From assembly GCF_018598225.1 (NCBI RefSeq), contig NZ_JAHESF010000012.1, forward strand, positions 62,001-126,000: 64,000 nt of DNA, written 5' to 3'. The position numbers and the translations under genes were made by a program. This document shows, piece after piece, positions 52,043 to 61,352 of the stretch (position 1 is its first letter; every line of letters begins with the position of its first letter). This DNA comes from Chryseosolibacter histidinae (lineage in GTDB: Bacteria; Bacteroidota; Bacteroidia; Cytophagales; Cyclobacteriaceae). The notes under the pieces were generated by a model, which ran no database searches, had not been told where the DNA came from, and worked only from the letters and a program-made list of their open reading frames with translations.

Positions 52043-53383
52043 TCAGGATTCAAGCAATTTTACCTTCAGGGTTGAGCCCCGGTCGTTTATAACCTCAATA
52101 CGTTGGCCCTTGTCAATAAAATCTCCCTGCGTGTAAGCATCATAGATCTTCCCATCTATAATAACCTTGCCACTGGGCCGGAGAACGGTCTGCGCTACAC
52201 CCGCTTTGCCGACCAAAGGAATTTCCACAGGGTTTGATGTGTATCCTTTTCCGCTGTCTTGTGTATCGGTGAGGGCCACTTTTTTATAAAAACGTGTTTT
52301 GTCGAGGTTGGCGCCCAGCACGAACAAAAGTATACCACCGCCGAGCATTCCTCCCATGACCGCTGCCAGCGAAACAAGAATGTCGTTCATCTTGACGAAC
52401 TCGAAATCAAACGAGTCATTATTAAGCATGATCAGTACCAGCGATCCTACCGTGAGCACAATGCCTGACACACCGGCGATACCGAACCCGGGGATCACGA
52501 AGATCTCAAAGGCGATGAGCACAATGCCGATGAAGAACGCGATGATCTCCCAATATTCGGCGAGGCCGTTGAGATAGTAAGGAACAAGGTAGAGGATCAG
52601 GGCTACCAGCGCGGCAAGGCCTGCAAAGCCGAGTCCCGGCGACTGCATCTCGAAATAGATGCCGGCAATGATGATGAGGATGAGCAGGCCACTGATGAAA
52701 GGGTTCAGCACAAAGCTGATGATCTTTTCCGGGGCGCCGAGCTCGAAACGGGTGAGCGTATAATCGCTGATGTTGTTGCGTTTCAGGATCTCTTCAATGG
52801 ACTCAACCTTCGCTTCACAATAGCCATACCGTATGGCCTCTGTTGTGGAAAATGTGATGATCCTGCCAGCGGCTTTGATGCTGTCGATCTCCATCTGCTC
52901 GTCTACCATACCTTCGGCGATGCGGGGATCGCGTCCGTTGGTTTCGGCAGTGGAGCGCATGATGGAACGCATGTACGATTGATATTTGTCAGGCGCTTTT
53001 TCACCTGAGCCATCCACCACCGTGGCGGCGCCGATGCTTGCACCGGGGGCCATGTAGATGCTGTCACAGGCAATGGAGATCAGGGCGCCGGCCGATGCAG
53101 CATCGGAGTTGATAAACACCCACACCGGTTTTTTAAAACCCATGATCTTGTCTACGATCTCTTTGGCATCAGTGAGAATACCGCCGTACGTATCCATTTC
53201 GATCAGCACCAGATCGGCATTGGTTTTCTCCGCTTCTTTCAGGGCAAGCTCCACGTAACGTGTCATGCGCGGATCGATCTCGCTTTTGATGTCCAACACC
53301 ATTACGTTCTTTTGCTGCGCGATGACCACCGTCATCCAGAGAAAAGCGATAAACAACAGGGCTGTTTTTTTCATACCTTTCAT
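52043..53383 (-). CDS. nfeD: NfeD-family membrane serine protease
   Basis: 446 residues. Signal peptide, then a ClpP/SppA-like serine protease domain with NSDAASAGALIS (the likely nucleophile S) and GAAT, four membrane helices (about 225-350) and a C-terminal OB fold (GKAGVAQTVLRPSGKVII). This is the long NfeD type (STOPP/NfeD1b class), which cleaves stomatin-like proteins or helps membrane protein quality control. No stomatin gene is adjacent. ATG 53383 or 53374 may be used; its start overlaps the longer start option of the divergent gene. Confidence 0.9.
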   Translation of the reverse strand: MKGMKKTALLFIAFLWMTVVIAQQKNVMVLDIKSEIDPRMTRYVELALKEAEKTNADLVLIEMDTYGGILTDAKEIVDKIMGFKKPVWVFINSDAASAGALISIACDSIYMAPGASIGAATVVDGSGEKAPDKYQSYMRSIMRSTAETNGRDPRIAEGMVDEQMEIDSIKAAGRIITFSTTEAIRYGYCEAKVESIEEILKRNNISDYTLTRFELGAPEKIISFVLNPFISGLLILIIIAGIYFEMQSPGLGFAGLAALVALILYLVPYYLNGLAEYWEIIAFFIGIVLIAFEIFVIPGFGIAGVSGIVLTVGSLVLIMLNNDSFDFEFVKMNDILVSLAAVMGGMLGGGILLFVLGANLDKTRFYKKVALTDTQDSGKGYTSNPVEIPLVGKAGVAQTVLRPSGKVIIDGKIYDAYTQGDFIDKGQRIEVINDRGSTLKVKLLES

Positions 53384-54230
53384 GGGCAAATCCCCTAAAG
53401 CTAAAAAAATCCGATGGGGTAATCAATTAATTTGCGCACGGAACAACTTGTCTGAGACCATACAACTTTCTTTTTCCGGAAAAGTGAACGGGGTGATCTG
53501 GAAAACACTTGCCGATCCCCTTCACCAGCGGTTATATCTCGAAATTCGGGACACAGACCGTAAACAGGTTTCCTTTTCAGCTGTCGATCTGGTATCGGCA
53601 ACCTGGCTGTGGAAGGATGTGACTTTTGAAGAGCCGTGGTGGATCAGCCTGCAGGCGATCGCTGACAACGTTCTGCTGCTGACGATCTATACGGACACCA
53701 ACAACCCGGATAAAAAAAGTGCGCTGGCCGTTGATGTGAACACCCGGCAGGTATTGTGGTGGAAAAACAATTTCACCATTACATCCGTTGCAGGTGGGCG
53801 GGTATGGGGTGTTGATACAAAGATGGGCGCCAGGGAAGAGATCCTTGACCTTGCGGATGGTAAGACACTGCAGAAGCCAGCGGTTTTACCGGACGAACAA
53901 AATTTATTGATCACCCGTCCGTTTCAGTACCGGGAAGGAACGGCTCATTTTGATTCGATCAGGGCCTTTTTGAATAGAAAATGCGATATTTCGCCGATCA
54001 TTTCGATAGAATATTGCGAGTATCATTCGTTGATCCTGATTTCAGCGTTTACAGGGCAGAATGATTTGGCTAATTATTTGTTTGTCTTTAACTCGTCGGG
54101 TGAATTGATGTTAAAAGAAATCCTCGGCGAGCATTTGAACGGAATAGCGCTGGATACTTTTTTCATTTTCTCCGGATATTTAATTTTCGTAAAAAATAAG
54201 TGTGAGTTGGTTAGTTATAAACTGGTATGA
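53382..54230 (+). CDS. DUF4905-like protein
   Basis: 282 residues from ATG 53382, or 260 from TTG 53448, which would leave room for a promoter between it and nfeD. QLSFSGKVNGVIWKTLADP, LEIRDTDRKQVSFSAVDL and WLWKDVTFEEPWW match the DUF4905 pattern of Bacteroidota. WD-like strand repeats suggest a beta-propeller-type or jelly-roll fold; no signal peptide with the TTG start. Overlaps the LysM gene by ATGA, so the two are translationally coupled. Role unknown. Confidence 0.72.
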   Translation: MGKSPKAKKIRWGNQLICARNNLSETIQLSFSGKVNGVIWKTLADPLHQRLYLEIRDTDRKQVSFSAVDLVSATWLWKDVTFEEPWWISLQAIADNVLLLTIYTDTNNPDKKSALAVDVNTRQVLWWKNNFTITSVAGGRVWGVDTKMGAREEILDLADGKTLQKPAVLPDEQNLLITRPFQYREGTAHFDSIRAFLNRKCDISPIISIEYCEYHSLILISAFTGQNDLANYLFVFNSSGELMLKEILGEHLNGIALDTFFIFSGYLIFVKNKCELVSYKLV

Positions 54231-55324
54231 TTAAACTATTGCTTGTTCTGGGTCTCTCTTACGGTTCAGGTGCCCCCCTGGATTCTATCGGTGTGGAAAC
54301 CATCAACGGAAAATTGTTCGTGATCCACAAAGTAGATGAAAAGGAGACGCTGTTTGCCATATCCAGGCGTTATCACACTACCGTTGACGCGATCGTTCAA
54401 TACAACTCCGGCGCCAGCGCTGGACTTGAAATAGGACAGATCCTCAAGGTTCCTTATGCTCCAAAAACATCCGTTAACCGGCCGGCCGATGGCATCGTTC
54501 ATGAAGTAGCGGCCAAAGAGACCATGTTCTCGATCTCGAAAAAATATGGTGTGAGCATCGACGAGATCAGGCAATGGAACAATCTTTCCGACAATACACT
54601 GTCGATCGGGCAGCAGTTGGTGATCAAAAAGAGATCCACCGGCACCACAGCAACCACAACTCCGGTAAGAACCTCTTCGGAGAGCACAAGCCGGAAAGGC
54701 GTTCATACCGTAGGCGCGGCGGAGACCATGTTCTCCATCTCAAAACAATATGGCATCACGGTTGACCAGCTCAAAGACTGGAATAACCTGGAAGGATCGG
54801 AGCTGAAGGTCGGGCAGACCCTGTACGTAACGCAGCCGGAGCGGGGAGCGATCGCCAAGAAACCCGACTCTGTCAAAACCACTACACAACCCGTTGTTAC
54901 CAGGTCCACAAGCTCAACGGCACAGACGTCAACAACACCTGTGGCAGATGTCAAAAAAGATCCGCCTGCCGATGTGAAGAAAGATGCTCCCACCGTACAG
55001 GATCCTCCCGTGCAACCTCAAACCATCCGCATCTCCGAGTCCATCAAGAACGGTTCTGAAACCGTTGAAGGTGGTGTAGCTGAGTTGATCGAAGGCACAG
55101 AAGGGAACCGCAAGTACCTGGCGTTGCATCGCACGGCACCCATCGGAACCATTCTGAAAGTGCGGAACGAAATGAACAACCGCGAAGTGTTCGTGCGTGT
55201 GATGGGCAAGCTGCCTGACACGGCGTTGACCAACAAGGTGATCATCCGTATTTCAAAGTCCGCTTACGACCGTCTCGGCGCCATCGATCAGCGCTTCAGG
55301 GTGGAGGTCACCTACTATAAATAA
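54227..55324 (+). CDS. Triple-LysM protein with RlpA-like double-psi barrel
   Basis: 365 residues. Signal peptide, three LysM peptidoglycan-binding domains (about 31-77, 88-134, 152-199; each with the pattern KETLFAISRRYHTTVDAIVQYN), a T/S/P-rich linker (205-265) and a C-terminal double-psi beta-barrel like RlpA (VRNEMNNREVFVRVMGKLPD). Likely a periplasmic cell-wall protein. The catalytic residues of RlpA lytic transglycosylases are not obvious, so it may only bind. Coupled to DUF4905 upstream and 30 bases before the OmpA gene. Confidence 0.88.
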   Translation: MIKLLLVLGLSYGSGAPLDSIGVETINGKLFVIHKVDEKETLFAISRRYHTTVDAIVQYNSGASAGLEIGQILKVPYAPKTSVNRPADGIVHEVAAKETMFSISKKYGVSIDEIRQWNNLSDNTLSIGQQLVIKKRSTGTTATTTPVRTSSESTSRKGVHTVGAAETMFSISKQYGITVDQLKDWNNLEGSELKVGQTLYVTQPERGAIAKKPDSVKTTTQPVVTRSTSSTAQTSTTPVADVKKDPPADVKKDAPTVQDPPVQPQTIRISESIKNGSETVEGGVAELIEGTEGNRKYLALHRTAPIGTILKVRNEMNNREVFVRVMGKLPDTALTNKVIIRISKSAYDRLGAIDQRFRVEVTYYK

Positions 55325-55354
55325 TTTTGTGCTTCCGCGTCCGTTATAAAGAGC

Positions 55355-56458
55355 ATGAAACAGACGATACCGTTGCTCATGCTGGCGGGTGCTTTTTGCG
55401 CGCAGGCACAGAACCTGGTGCCCAATCCGGGTTTTGAAGAATACGAAGCCTGCCCTGGTAACTTCAGCGAAGCTGCGCATGAATTTCGCGTAGCGCCGTG
55501 GCGTGCGGCAGGTACCGGTACTCCTGATTATTTCAATGCATGCAGCGACGGTGAAGCCAACGTTCCGCACAACTGGGCCGGAGTCTCCGATGCTTATGAC
55601 GGTCATGGTTATGCGGGCATCTACGCATGGATGGACCGTGATGATCCCTATCGTGAATATTTACAGTGCCAGTTGCTGCAACCTTTGGTGAAAGACTCCC
55701 TTTATCACATCGAGTTCCATTACAAGCTGTCGTCCTATTCAAAATATTCCATCGACAGGATCGGCCTTCTGCTGACAGGAAAGCCTTTGAATGAAAGGCA
55801 TGATGACGAGCTGCGCTTCACGCCAACGCTCTCGGTGGTCCGCGATTCAGCGCTGACAAAAACAACCGGTCTCTGGGAAACGGCCAGCATGGAATACAAA
55901 GCTTCGGGAGGAGAACAGTACCTGGTGATCGGAAATTTTTTCAGCAACGAGGCCACCAGGCGATACGAGATCCGTTTCAGGCCCGTATCGCAGGTCATGC
56001 TGGCCCACAGCGCCTATTATTACATTGACGGCGTCAGCGTTGTTCCCAAATACAGGTTGTCTGAGAACGTGATCGCGCAGCTGCCGCCCGAGTTCTCACC
56101 GGCCAGCGCCACGCTCAACACCACGTACGTGTTGAAGAACCTGCAATTCGAGCTCAACAGCTATAAGCTCACACCGTCTTCCTTCTATGAGCTCGATCAG
56201 GTGGCGGATGTGCTCATCATGAACCCCAAGCTGAAAGTGCAGTTTTTCGGTCACACAGACGACCAGGGCAGTGACCAGTACAACCTCCGCCTTTCCCACA
56301 ACCGCGCAAAAACCGCGGGAGAATACCTGAAGACCCTGGGTATCAATCGCAACCGCATCGAGGTCTTCGGCTACGGCAAACAAAAACCGCTCATCCCCGA
56401 AACCACCGACCAGGCACGGTCCGTAAACCGCAGGGTGGAGATCAGGTTCATCAGGTAA
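55355..56458 (+). CDS. OmpA-family cell-envelope protein
   Basis: 367 residues. Signal peptide (MKQTIPLLMLAGAFCAQAQ), an N-terminal beta-sandwich (about 20-225, LVPNPGFEEYEACPGNFSE and DGVSVVP: a carbohydrate-binding-like fold seen in this group), then a C-terminal OmpA domain from about 255 with FGHTDDQGSDQYNLRLSHNR and SVNRRVEIRF, which binds peptidoglycan. Probably outer-membrane-linked and tied to the wall. Together with the LysM gene it forms an envelope operon. The stop codon lies in a GGTAACCGGGTAATC word. Confidence 0.9.
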   Translation: MKQTIPLLMLAGAFCAQAQNLVPNPGFEEYEACPGNFSEAAHEFRVAPWRAAGTGTPDYFNACSDGEANVPHNWAGVSDAYDGHGYAGIYAWMDRDDPYREYLQCQLLQPLVKDSLYHIEFHYKLSSYSKYSIDRIGLLLTGKPLNERHDDELRFTPTLSVVRDSALTKTTGLWETASMEYKASGGEQYLVIGNFFSNEATRRYEIRFRPVSQVMLAHSAYYYIDGVSVVPKYRLSENVIAQLPPEFSPASATLNTTYVLKNLQFELNSYKLTPSSFYELDQVADVLIMNPKLKVQFFGHTDDQGSDQYNLRLSHNRAKTAGEYLKTLGINRNRIEVFGYGKQKPLIPETTDQARSVNRRVEIRFIR

Positions 56459-56624
56459 CCGGGTAATCAGTATTCGGTAAAAGCACTTTCATCGCTAAGC
56501 TTAAGTTTCTTAATTTGTCGACTAATAACAGCCAGCGTTGCGTGTGATTTGCATTTAATCCCGTAATCCTGTAAATCCTTAAATCTTGGTTAAATCCTGT
56601 TAATCCTGTGAATCCAGCAAATCC
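56456..56624. repeat. AATCCTG and GTAATCAG word repeats before the ABC gene
   Basis: 56456-56484 holds GGTAACCGGGTAATCAGTAT words overlapping the OmpA stop. 56557-56624 has at least six AATCCTG/AATCCTT units in one orientation. The last units form the start codon and N-terminus of the ABC ATPase. Confidence 0.7.
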
Positions 56625-57258
56625 TGCTCCTGCTATTGAAGTTCGCAATCTTCTTTACAGCTACACCACTGACAAGGTGCTCCGGTTTCCGGATCTCCAC
56701 GTAAACAAGGGGGGGCAGTGCCTGTTGCTGGGCGAATCGGGCAGCGGCAAGACCACGCTGCTTCACCTGATCGGCGGACTGCTGAAGCCGGGCCAGGGGA
56801 TGATCCGGATCGGCGATACAGATATCACAAAACTTTCCGAACACAAGCTCGATCACTTCAGGGGTCAGCACATCGGTTTTGTTTTTCAGAAGAACCATTT
56901 GATCACGGCATTGACCGTTAAAAAAAATCTGCTGATGGCACCTTTTCTAGCAGGGGTGAGTCATGATGAGGCCAGGGTGCAAACCGTACTGCAGGAGCTG
57001 GGGCTGGCAGAAAAAGCGAATGCAGATGTTCGTCAGCTCAGTCACGGACAGGCGCAGCGCGTAGCCATTGCCAGGGCCGTGCTGAATAAACCCGATGTGA
57101 TCCTCGCGGATGAGCCCACTTCGGCGCTCGATGACAAGAACTGCGACCGCGTGATCGAGCTGTTGCTCAGCGTGGCGAAGCAAAATCAGTCCACGCTGCT
57201 CATCGCCACCCACGATCAGCGACTCAAATCGAAGATCGCACAACAAATAATCCTGTAG
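56608..57258 (+). CDS. ABC transporter ATP-binding protein (LolD/MacB type)
   Basis: 216 residues from GTG 56608. Walker A LGESGSGKTT (41-50), Q-loop FVFQKNHL, signature LSHGQAQRVAIARA and Walker B ILADEPTSALD are intact. The N-terminus MNPANPAP is encoded by AATCCTG repeat words; no ATG lies nearer, so the repeat seems to have replaced the original start. It energises the permease encoded 31 bases downstream. The module resembles export or extraction systems such as LolCDE or MacB, or, from the context described below, a zinc-related system. Confidence 0.9.
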   Translation: MNPANPAPAIEVRNLLYSYTTDKVLRFPDLHVNKGGQCLLLGESGSGKTTLLHLIGGLLKPGQGMIRIGDTDITKLSEHKLDHFRGQHIGFVFQKNHLITALTVKKNLLMAPFLAGVSHDEARVQTVLQELGLAEKANADVRQLSHGQAQRVAIARAVLNKPDVILADEPTSALDDKNCDRVIELLLSVAKQNQSTLLIATHDQRLKSKIAQQIIL

Positions 57259-57289
57259 CCTCAACGATATTTTTACAAATCTGAGAAGA

Positions 57290-58582
57290 ATGAATCTTTT
57301 TATCCTGGTCTGGAACTACCTCAAAGCGCGGCCACTGAACACGGTGTTGAATATCGTTTTACTGAGCCTTGGCATTGCAGTGATCACCATATTGTTACTG
57401 TTCAACAATCAGCTGCAGCAAAAGATCTCCGAGAACGCGCGGGGCATAGACCTGGTGGTAGGGGCCAAGGGCAGTCCGCTGCAGCTCATCCTCTGCAATA
57501 TTTTTCACATCGATTTCCCGACGGGTAACATCAAACTTTCGGAGGCGGAGAAGGTAGCCAGGAACAGGCTTGTGAAAAAAGCAATCCCGATGGCCCTGGG
57601 CGACAGCTACAATGGCTATCGCATCATCGGCACCACACAAGCATACCCCGCCATTTACGGAGCCGAGATAGCGCAAGGTGAGTGGTGGCAGAAAAATATG
57701 GAAGTGACTATCGGCGCTAACGTAGCCGATGTGCTCCAGCTGAAATTGGGTGATGGCTTCACCAGCCAGCATGGACTGACCCAGGATGGCCACGCCCACG
57801 ATGAGCAGAAGTTTGTGGTGAAAGGTATTCTGAAAAGATCCAACTCCGTGCTCGACAACCTCATTCTCACCAACGTGGAGAGTATCTGGCTGGTGCATGA
57901 AGTGCATCATGAAACAGACGGCCAGCATGAAGAGGAGAAGCATGAAGCGCATGGTGAGGCAGATCACGATCATGCGCACGATGCTGACTTTAAACCTTCG
58001 TCGTTGATCCCTTCCGTGGCTGCCGGCGATTCCATTAAGGAGATCACGTCACTGCTGGTTCAGTACCGGTCGCCCATGGGCGCTATTCAGATGCCGCGCT
58101 GGGTCAATGGGCAGAGCAGTCTGCAGGCTGCATCACCAGCTTTCGAGACCGCCCGGCTTTTTTCCATTCTCGGTGTTGGTGTCGATATCCTGAAAGGGTT
58201 TGCCTATGTGCTGATCTTTATCTCGGCGCTCAGCATATTCATAGCCTTGTATAACTCGCTGAAAGAAAGGAAATACGACCTGGCCATCATGCGGTCTATG
58301 GGTGCGGCGCGAAGCACGCTGGTAGTGACCATCCTGATGGAAGGCAGCGTGCTTACCCTGATGGGCAGCGCTATCGGGCTCCTGTTCGGTCATGGGGTGC
58401 TGCAGGTGATGTCAGTTTTTGTTGAAGAAACACAGAAAGCTGGGATAAGCGGTATTGTTTTCTATCCGGAAGAATGGATAATTTTGGTCGGAAGTTTGTT
58501 ATTAGGCTTATTGTGTGCGATTATCCCTGCCGTTCAAGCGTATCGCACCGATATTTCAAAAGTGCTGGCAGGTAACGGATAG
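57290..58582 (+). CDS. FtsX/MacB-type ABC permease with His-rich loop
   Basis: 430 residues with an N-terminal membrane helix (about 15-38), a large periplasmic domain, and three C-terminal helices (about 305-330, 350-375, 395-420) of the FtsX fold. The periplasmic part contains a striking segment at 203-230 with nine histidines among acidic residues (HEVHH, then HEEEKHEAHGEADHDHAH), and HAHDEQ near 168. Such segments bind Zn2+ or other metals. With the ATPase and the DUF3299-like protein it may be a metal-handling or metal-responsive transporter (inference). Confidence 0.88.
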   Translation: MNLFILVWNYLKARPLNTVLNIVLLSLGIAVITILLLFNNQLQQKISENARGIDLVVGAKGSPLQLILCNIFHIDFPTGNIKLSEAEKVARNRLVKKAIPMALGDSYNGYRIIGTTQAYPAIYGAEIAQGEWWQKNMEVTIGANVADVLQLKLGDGFTSQHGLTQDGHAHDEQKFVVKGILKRSNSVLDNLILTNVESIWLVHEVHHETDGQHEEEKHEAHGEADHDHAHDADFKPSSLIPSVAAGDSIKEITSLLVQYRSPMGAIQMPRWVNGQSSLQAASPAFETARLFSILGVGVDILKGFAYVLIFISALSIFIALYNSLKERKYDLAIMRSMGAARSTLVVTILMEGSVLTLMGSAIGLLFGHGVLQVMSVFVEETQKAGISGIVFYPEEWIILVGSLLLGLLCAIIPAVQAYRTDISKVLAGNG

Positions 58583-58588
58583 AAAATT

Positions 58589-59029
58589 ATGAGAAGATCA
58601 CTGTTATTGATTGCATGTTTGGTGGCTGCGGGAACTGTTTTCGCCCAAAAACCGGATACCTGGAACGATTTTGCGAAAACCAAGTTCGAGCCCAAATACC
58701 ACGAGAAGCTGGGCGAATACCTGTTCTACCCCAATTTCTCTGCCGATCTGAAGGCAATGGAAGGAAAGGAGATCACCATCCAGGGATTCTACGTTCCCTT
58801 TGCCCCTGAAGACGGCGAATACATCATCATTTCAAAATACCCCATGAGCCAGTGTTTCTTCTGCGGCGGTGGTGGCCCTGAGTCCATTGCCGAAGTAAAC
58901 TTCGCGAAGAGCCCTGGCAAATTCCAGGTAGATGACCTCATCACCGTAAAAGGCAAGCTCAAGCTCAACGCCGACAACGTGGATCATGTGAATTTTATTC
59001 TCGATCAGGCCGTTCTGGTTAGTAAGTAG
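58589..59029 (+). CDS. DUF3299-like exported OB-fold protein
   Basis: 146 residues. Signal peptide (ends TVFAQ), then a compact domain: GKEITIQGFYVPF, the SQCFFCGGGGPESIAEV centre with a C-x-x-C pair, and VKGKLKLNADNVDHVNFIL. It has the order of strands and the central Cys/Gly-Pro region of DUF3299 proteins, which in gamma-proteobacteria sit beside an ABC ATPase and permease in zinc-regulated operons. Six bases after the permease stop, so cotranscribed. The CxxC may bind a metal. Family link from memory, moderate. Confidence 0.65.
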   Translation: MRRSLLLIACLVAAGTVFAQKPDTWNDFAKTKFEPKYHEKLGEYLFYPNFSADLKAMEGKEITIQGFYVPFAPEDGEYIIISKYPMSQCFFCGGGGPESIAEVNFAKSPGKFQVDDLITVKGKLKLNADNVDHVNFILDQAVLVSK

Positions 59030-59090
59030 AGCGCTCTTACTCAAGAGTCGACAGTCCACTGACGACAATCCACGGCACTTCCCCCTTATG

Positions 59091-59256
59091 GAACCGGTTT
59101 CCTGAGTGGTGGTCTGGCGGCGGGTGCTGAGCGAACGAAGGATCCCCCCGACGGTTACTGCGAGTCTGATACGGGCATCTGTACGATGCGTTCGCACGAT
59201 GTTACAATGGGATCCTTCACTCCCGCAAGTCCCTCGCACCTGCGCCGTTCAGGATG
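59091..59256. repeat. 166-bp palindromic dispersed element, copy 2
   Basis: Homologous to copy 1 at 4247-4412 over its full length, with the same GAACCGG start, GAAGGATCCC / GGGATCCTTC core and TCAGGATG end; many substitutions, no visible indel. Flanked by GTCGACAGTCCACTG words on the left and GTCCGTGGACCGTCGAC words on the right. Lies between the DUF3299-like gene and recQ in the same 350-base gap. Confidence 0.8.
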
Positions 59257-59376
59257 ACGGCCTTCGAAAGCATGGACAGCCGTCCGTGGACCGTCGACTA
59301 TGGACCGTGGACTCTGCATTCCGGCTCTGCAATCCCTCATAAACTTCCCTTATATTAGAGGTAGTAACAAGATAAT

Positions 59377-61305
59377 TTGGAGACTCCATTATCCATTCTT
59401 CAGCGTTATTGGAAACACGGTCAGTTCAGGCCGTTGCAGGAAGATATTATCCGGTCTGCGCTGGAAGGGAACGACACGCTCGCGCTATTGCCTACGGGGG
59501 GTGGTAAATCGGTTTGTTTTCAGGTGCCTGCCTTGCTGCGCGATGGATTGTGTGTTGTGATCACGCCGCTCATTGCGTTGATGAAAGACCAGGTGGAACA
59601 GCTGCAGAAGAAAGGTATCCTTGCTGCGGCTGTGCACGCGGGCCTGAGCAGGCAGGAGATAGACCTGTTGCTCAACAACGCCCTCTATGGCGGTGTGAAG
59701 TTCCTGTACCTTTCGCCGGAGCGCATCCAGACAGAGATGTTCGTGGCGCGGTTCAAACAGATGAAGGTGGGTCTCATTGCCGTGGATGAAGCGCACTGCA
59801 TTTCACAATGGGGTTATGACTTCAGGCCTCCGTACCTGCAGATCGCTTCCTTGCGGGAAATAAAACCGGAAGTGCCCGTGATCGCGCTCACCGCCACCGC
59901 TACCGCGGAGGTGCGTGATGATATCATGGAAAAGCTTGCCTTCCGCGAGGATGCAAAGGTCTTTCAAAAATCATTTGCGCGCGACAACCTTTCCTTCGTT
60001 GTCAGAAAAACGGAAAACAAAGACAAGATGCTGCTCGAGATCCTTCAGAAAGTAAAAGGATCGGCCATCATCTACATGCGCTCGCGCAAGAAGACCCAGG
60101 AGCTGGCGCAATGGCTGGGAAGAAAAAATATCAGTGCTTCATTCTATCACGCGGGCCTCTCGTTCGAAGACCGTACGAAACGGCAGGACGAGTGGATCCA
60201 TAACAAAACGCGCGTGATGGTGGCCACCAACGCCTTCGGTATGGGCATCGATAAACCTGATGTGCGCATCGTGATCCACCTCGATCTTCCGGAGAACCTT
60301 GAAGCCTATTACCAGGAAGCGGGGCGTGCAGGGCGCGATGGCCTTCGTTCATTCGGTGTGATCCTTTACCAGGATGCCGACCTGGTGAACCTGCAGCTGA
60401 AAGCGGAGCAGTCGCAACCTTCACCGGAGTACATCGCAAAAGTTTACCAGGCCCTTGCCAACCATTACCAGCTCGCACTGGGAAGCGCGGCGGGCGAGAG
60501 CTTCGACTTTGAAGTGCATACGCTGGCCGAACGTTTCGAACTGAGCGCCATCGAAGTGTATAATGCGTTGAAGAAGCTGGAGGAGGAAGGCCTGATCCAG
60601 TTCAATGAAAGTTATTACAGCCCTTCCACGCTTCACATACCGCTCAACCATACGGAGCTTTATCAGTTCCAGGTAGCAAACGCCAGGTTCGATCCTTTGC
60701 TCAAAATGCTGCTGCGGCTTTATGGCGGAGAGCTCTTTTCAGGATTTATGAAAATATCCGAGTCTTATCTTGCCAGGGCGATGAAGCTTCCTGAAAAAGA
60801 CGTTGTAGCGCTTCTTCTACACCTCCACCAGCTGAACACCATCAACTATATTCCGGCTAAAGACAAGCCGCAGATCACTTTTGTTTTGCCACGCCAGGAT
60901 GCGGCGCGATTGCCCATCGACAGAGAACGACTGGAAGCCCGCAAGAAACTGATCATGGGCAAGGTGAAGGCAGTTGTGGATTTCACACAGAATACGTTCC
61001 GCTGCCGCATGCAGGTGGTACAGGATTATTTCAATGAAACAACATATCAGATCTGTGGTATTTGCGACGTCTGCATCGGCAAACGCAAGCAGGAGAATAC
61101 CAAAGCGTTTGATGTGCTGAAGGAGGAGGTGCTCATGATCATGAAGGCCCGGTCTCTTTCAGTAGAGGAGCTTGAGCAGCAGGTGTCGCCTGACGACAAA
61201 GAGCTGTTCGTAGACGTTGTTCGCGAGCTGGTCGACGAAGGCAGGCTCGAATATGATAAGACCTGGAAATTGCGGCTGGCCGGCAATAAATTAGGCGCGG
61301 ATTGA
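59377..61305 (+). CDS. recQ: RecQ-family ATP-dependent DNA helicase
   Basis: 642 residues from TTG 59377 (METPLSILQRYWKHGQFRPL matches the family start). Walker A LPTGGGKSVCF at 38-48, DEAH-type AVDEAHCISQWGYDFRPPY near 134, SFxRxNL (SFARDNLSF) and the RecQ zinc site FRCRMQVV...QICGICDVC near 545-570. No HRDC domain; the C-terminus is a short helical region. It unwinds DNA 3' to 5' in recombination and repair. Its start is 120 bases after the palindromic element. Confidence 0.94.
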   Translation: METPLSILQRYWKHGQFRPLQEDIIRSALEGNDTLALLPTGGGKSVCFQVPALLRDGLCVVITPLIALMKDQVEQLQKKGILAAAVHAGLSRQEIDLLLNNALYGGVKFLYLSPERIQTEMFVARFKQMKVGLIAVDEAHCISQWGYDFRPPYLQIASLREIKPEVPVIALTATATAEVRDDIMEKLAFREDAKVFQKSFARDNLSFVVRKTENKDKMLLEILQKVKGSAIIYMRSRKKTQELAQWLGRKNISASFYHAGLSFEDRTKRQDEWIHNKTRVMVATNAFGMGIDKPDVRIVIHLDLPENLEAYYQEAGRAGRDGLRSFGVILYQDADLVNLQLKAEQSQPSPEYIAKVYQALANHYQLALGSAAGESFDFEVHTLAERFELSAIEVYNALKKLEEEGLIQFNESYYSPSTLHIPLNHTELYQFQVANARFDPLLKMLLRLYGGELFSGFMKISESYLARAMKLPEKDVVALLLHLHQLNTINYIPAKDKPQITFVLPRQDAARLPIDRERLEARKKLIMGKVKAVVDFTQNTFRCRMQVVQDYFNETTYQICGICDVCIGKRKQENTKAFDVLKEEVLMIMKARSLSVEELEQQVSPDDKELFVDVVRELVDEGRLEYDKTWKLRLAGNKLGAD

Positions 61306-61352
61306 CTGTTGCAGTAATTTGCAGCGGAGTGTTAGTTTTTAATAGTCAAATC

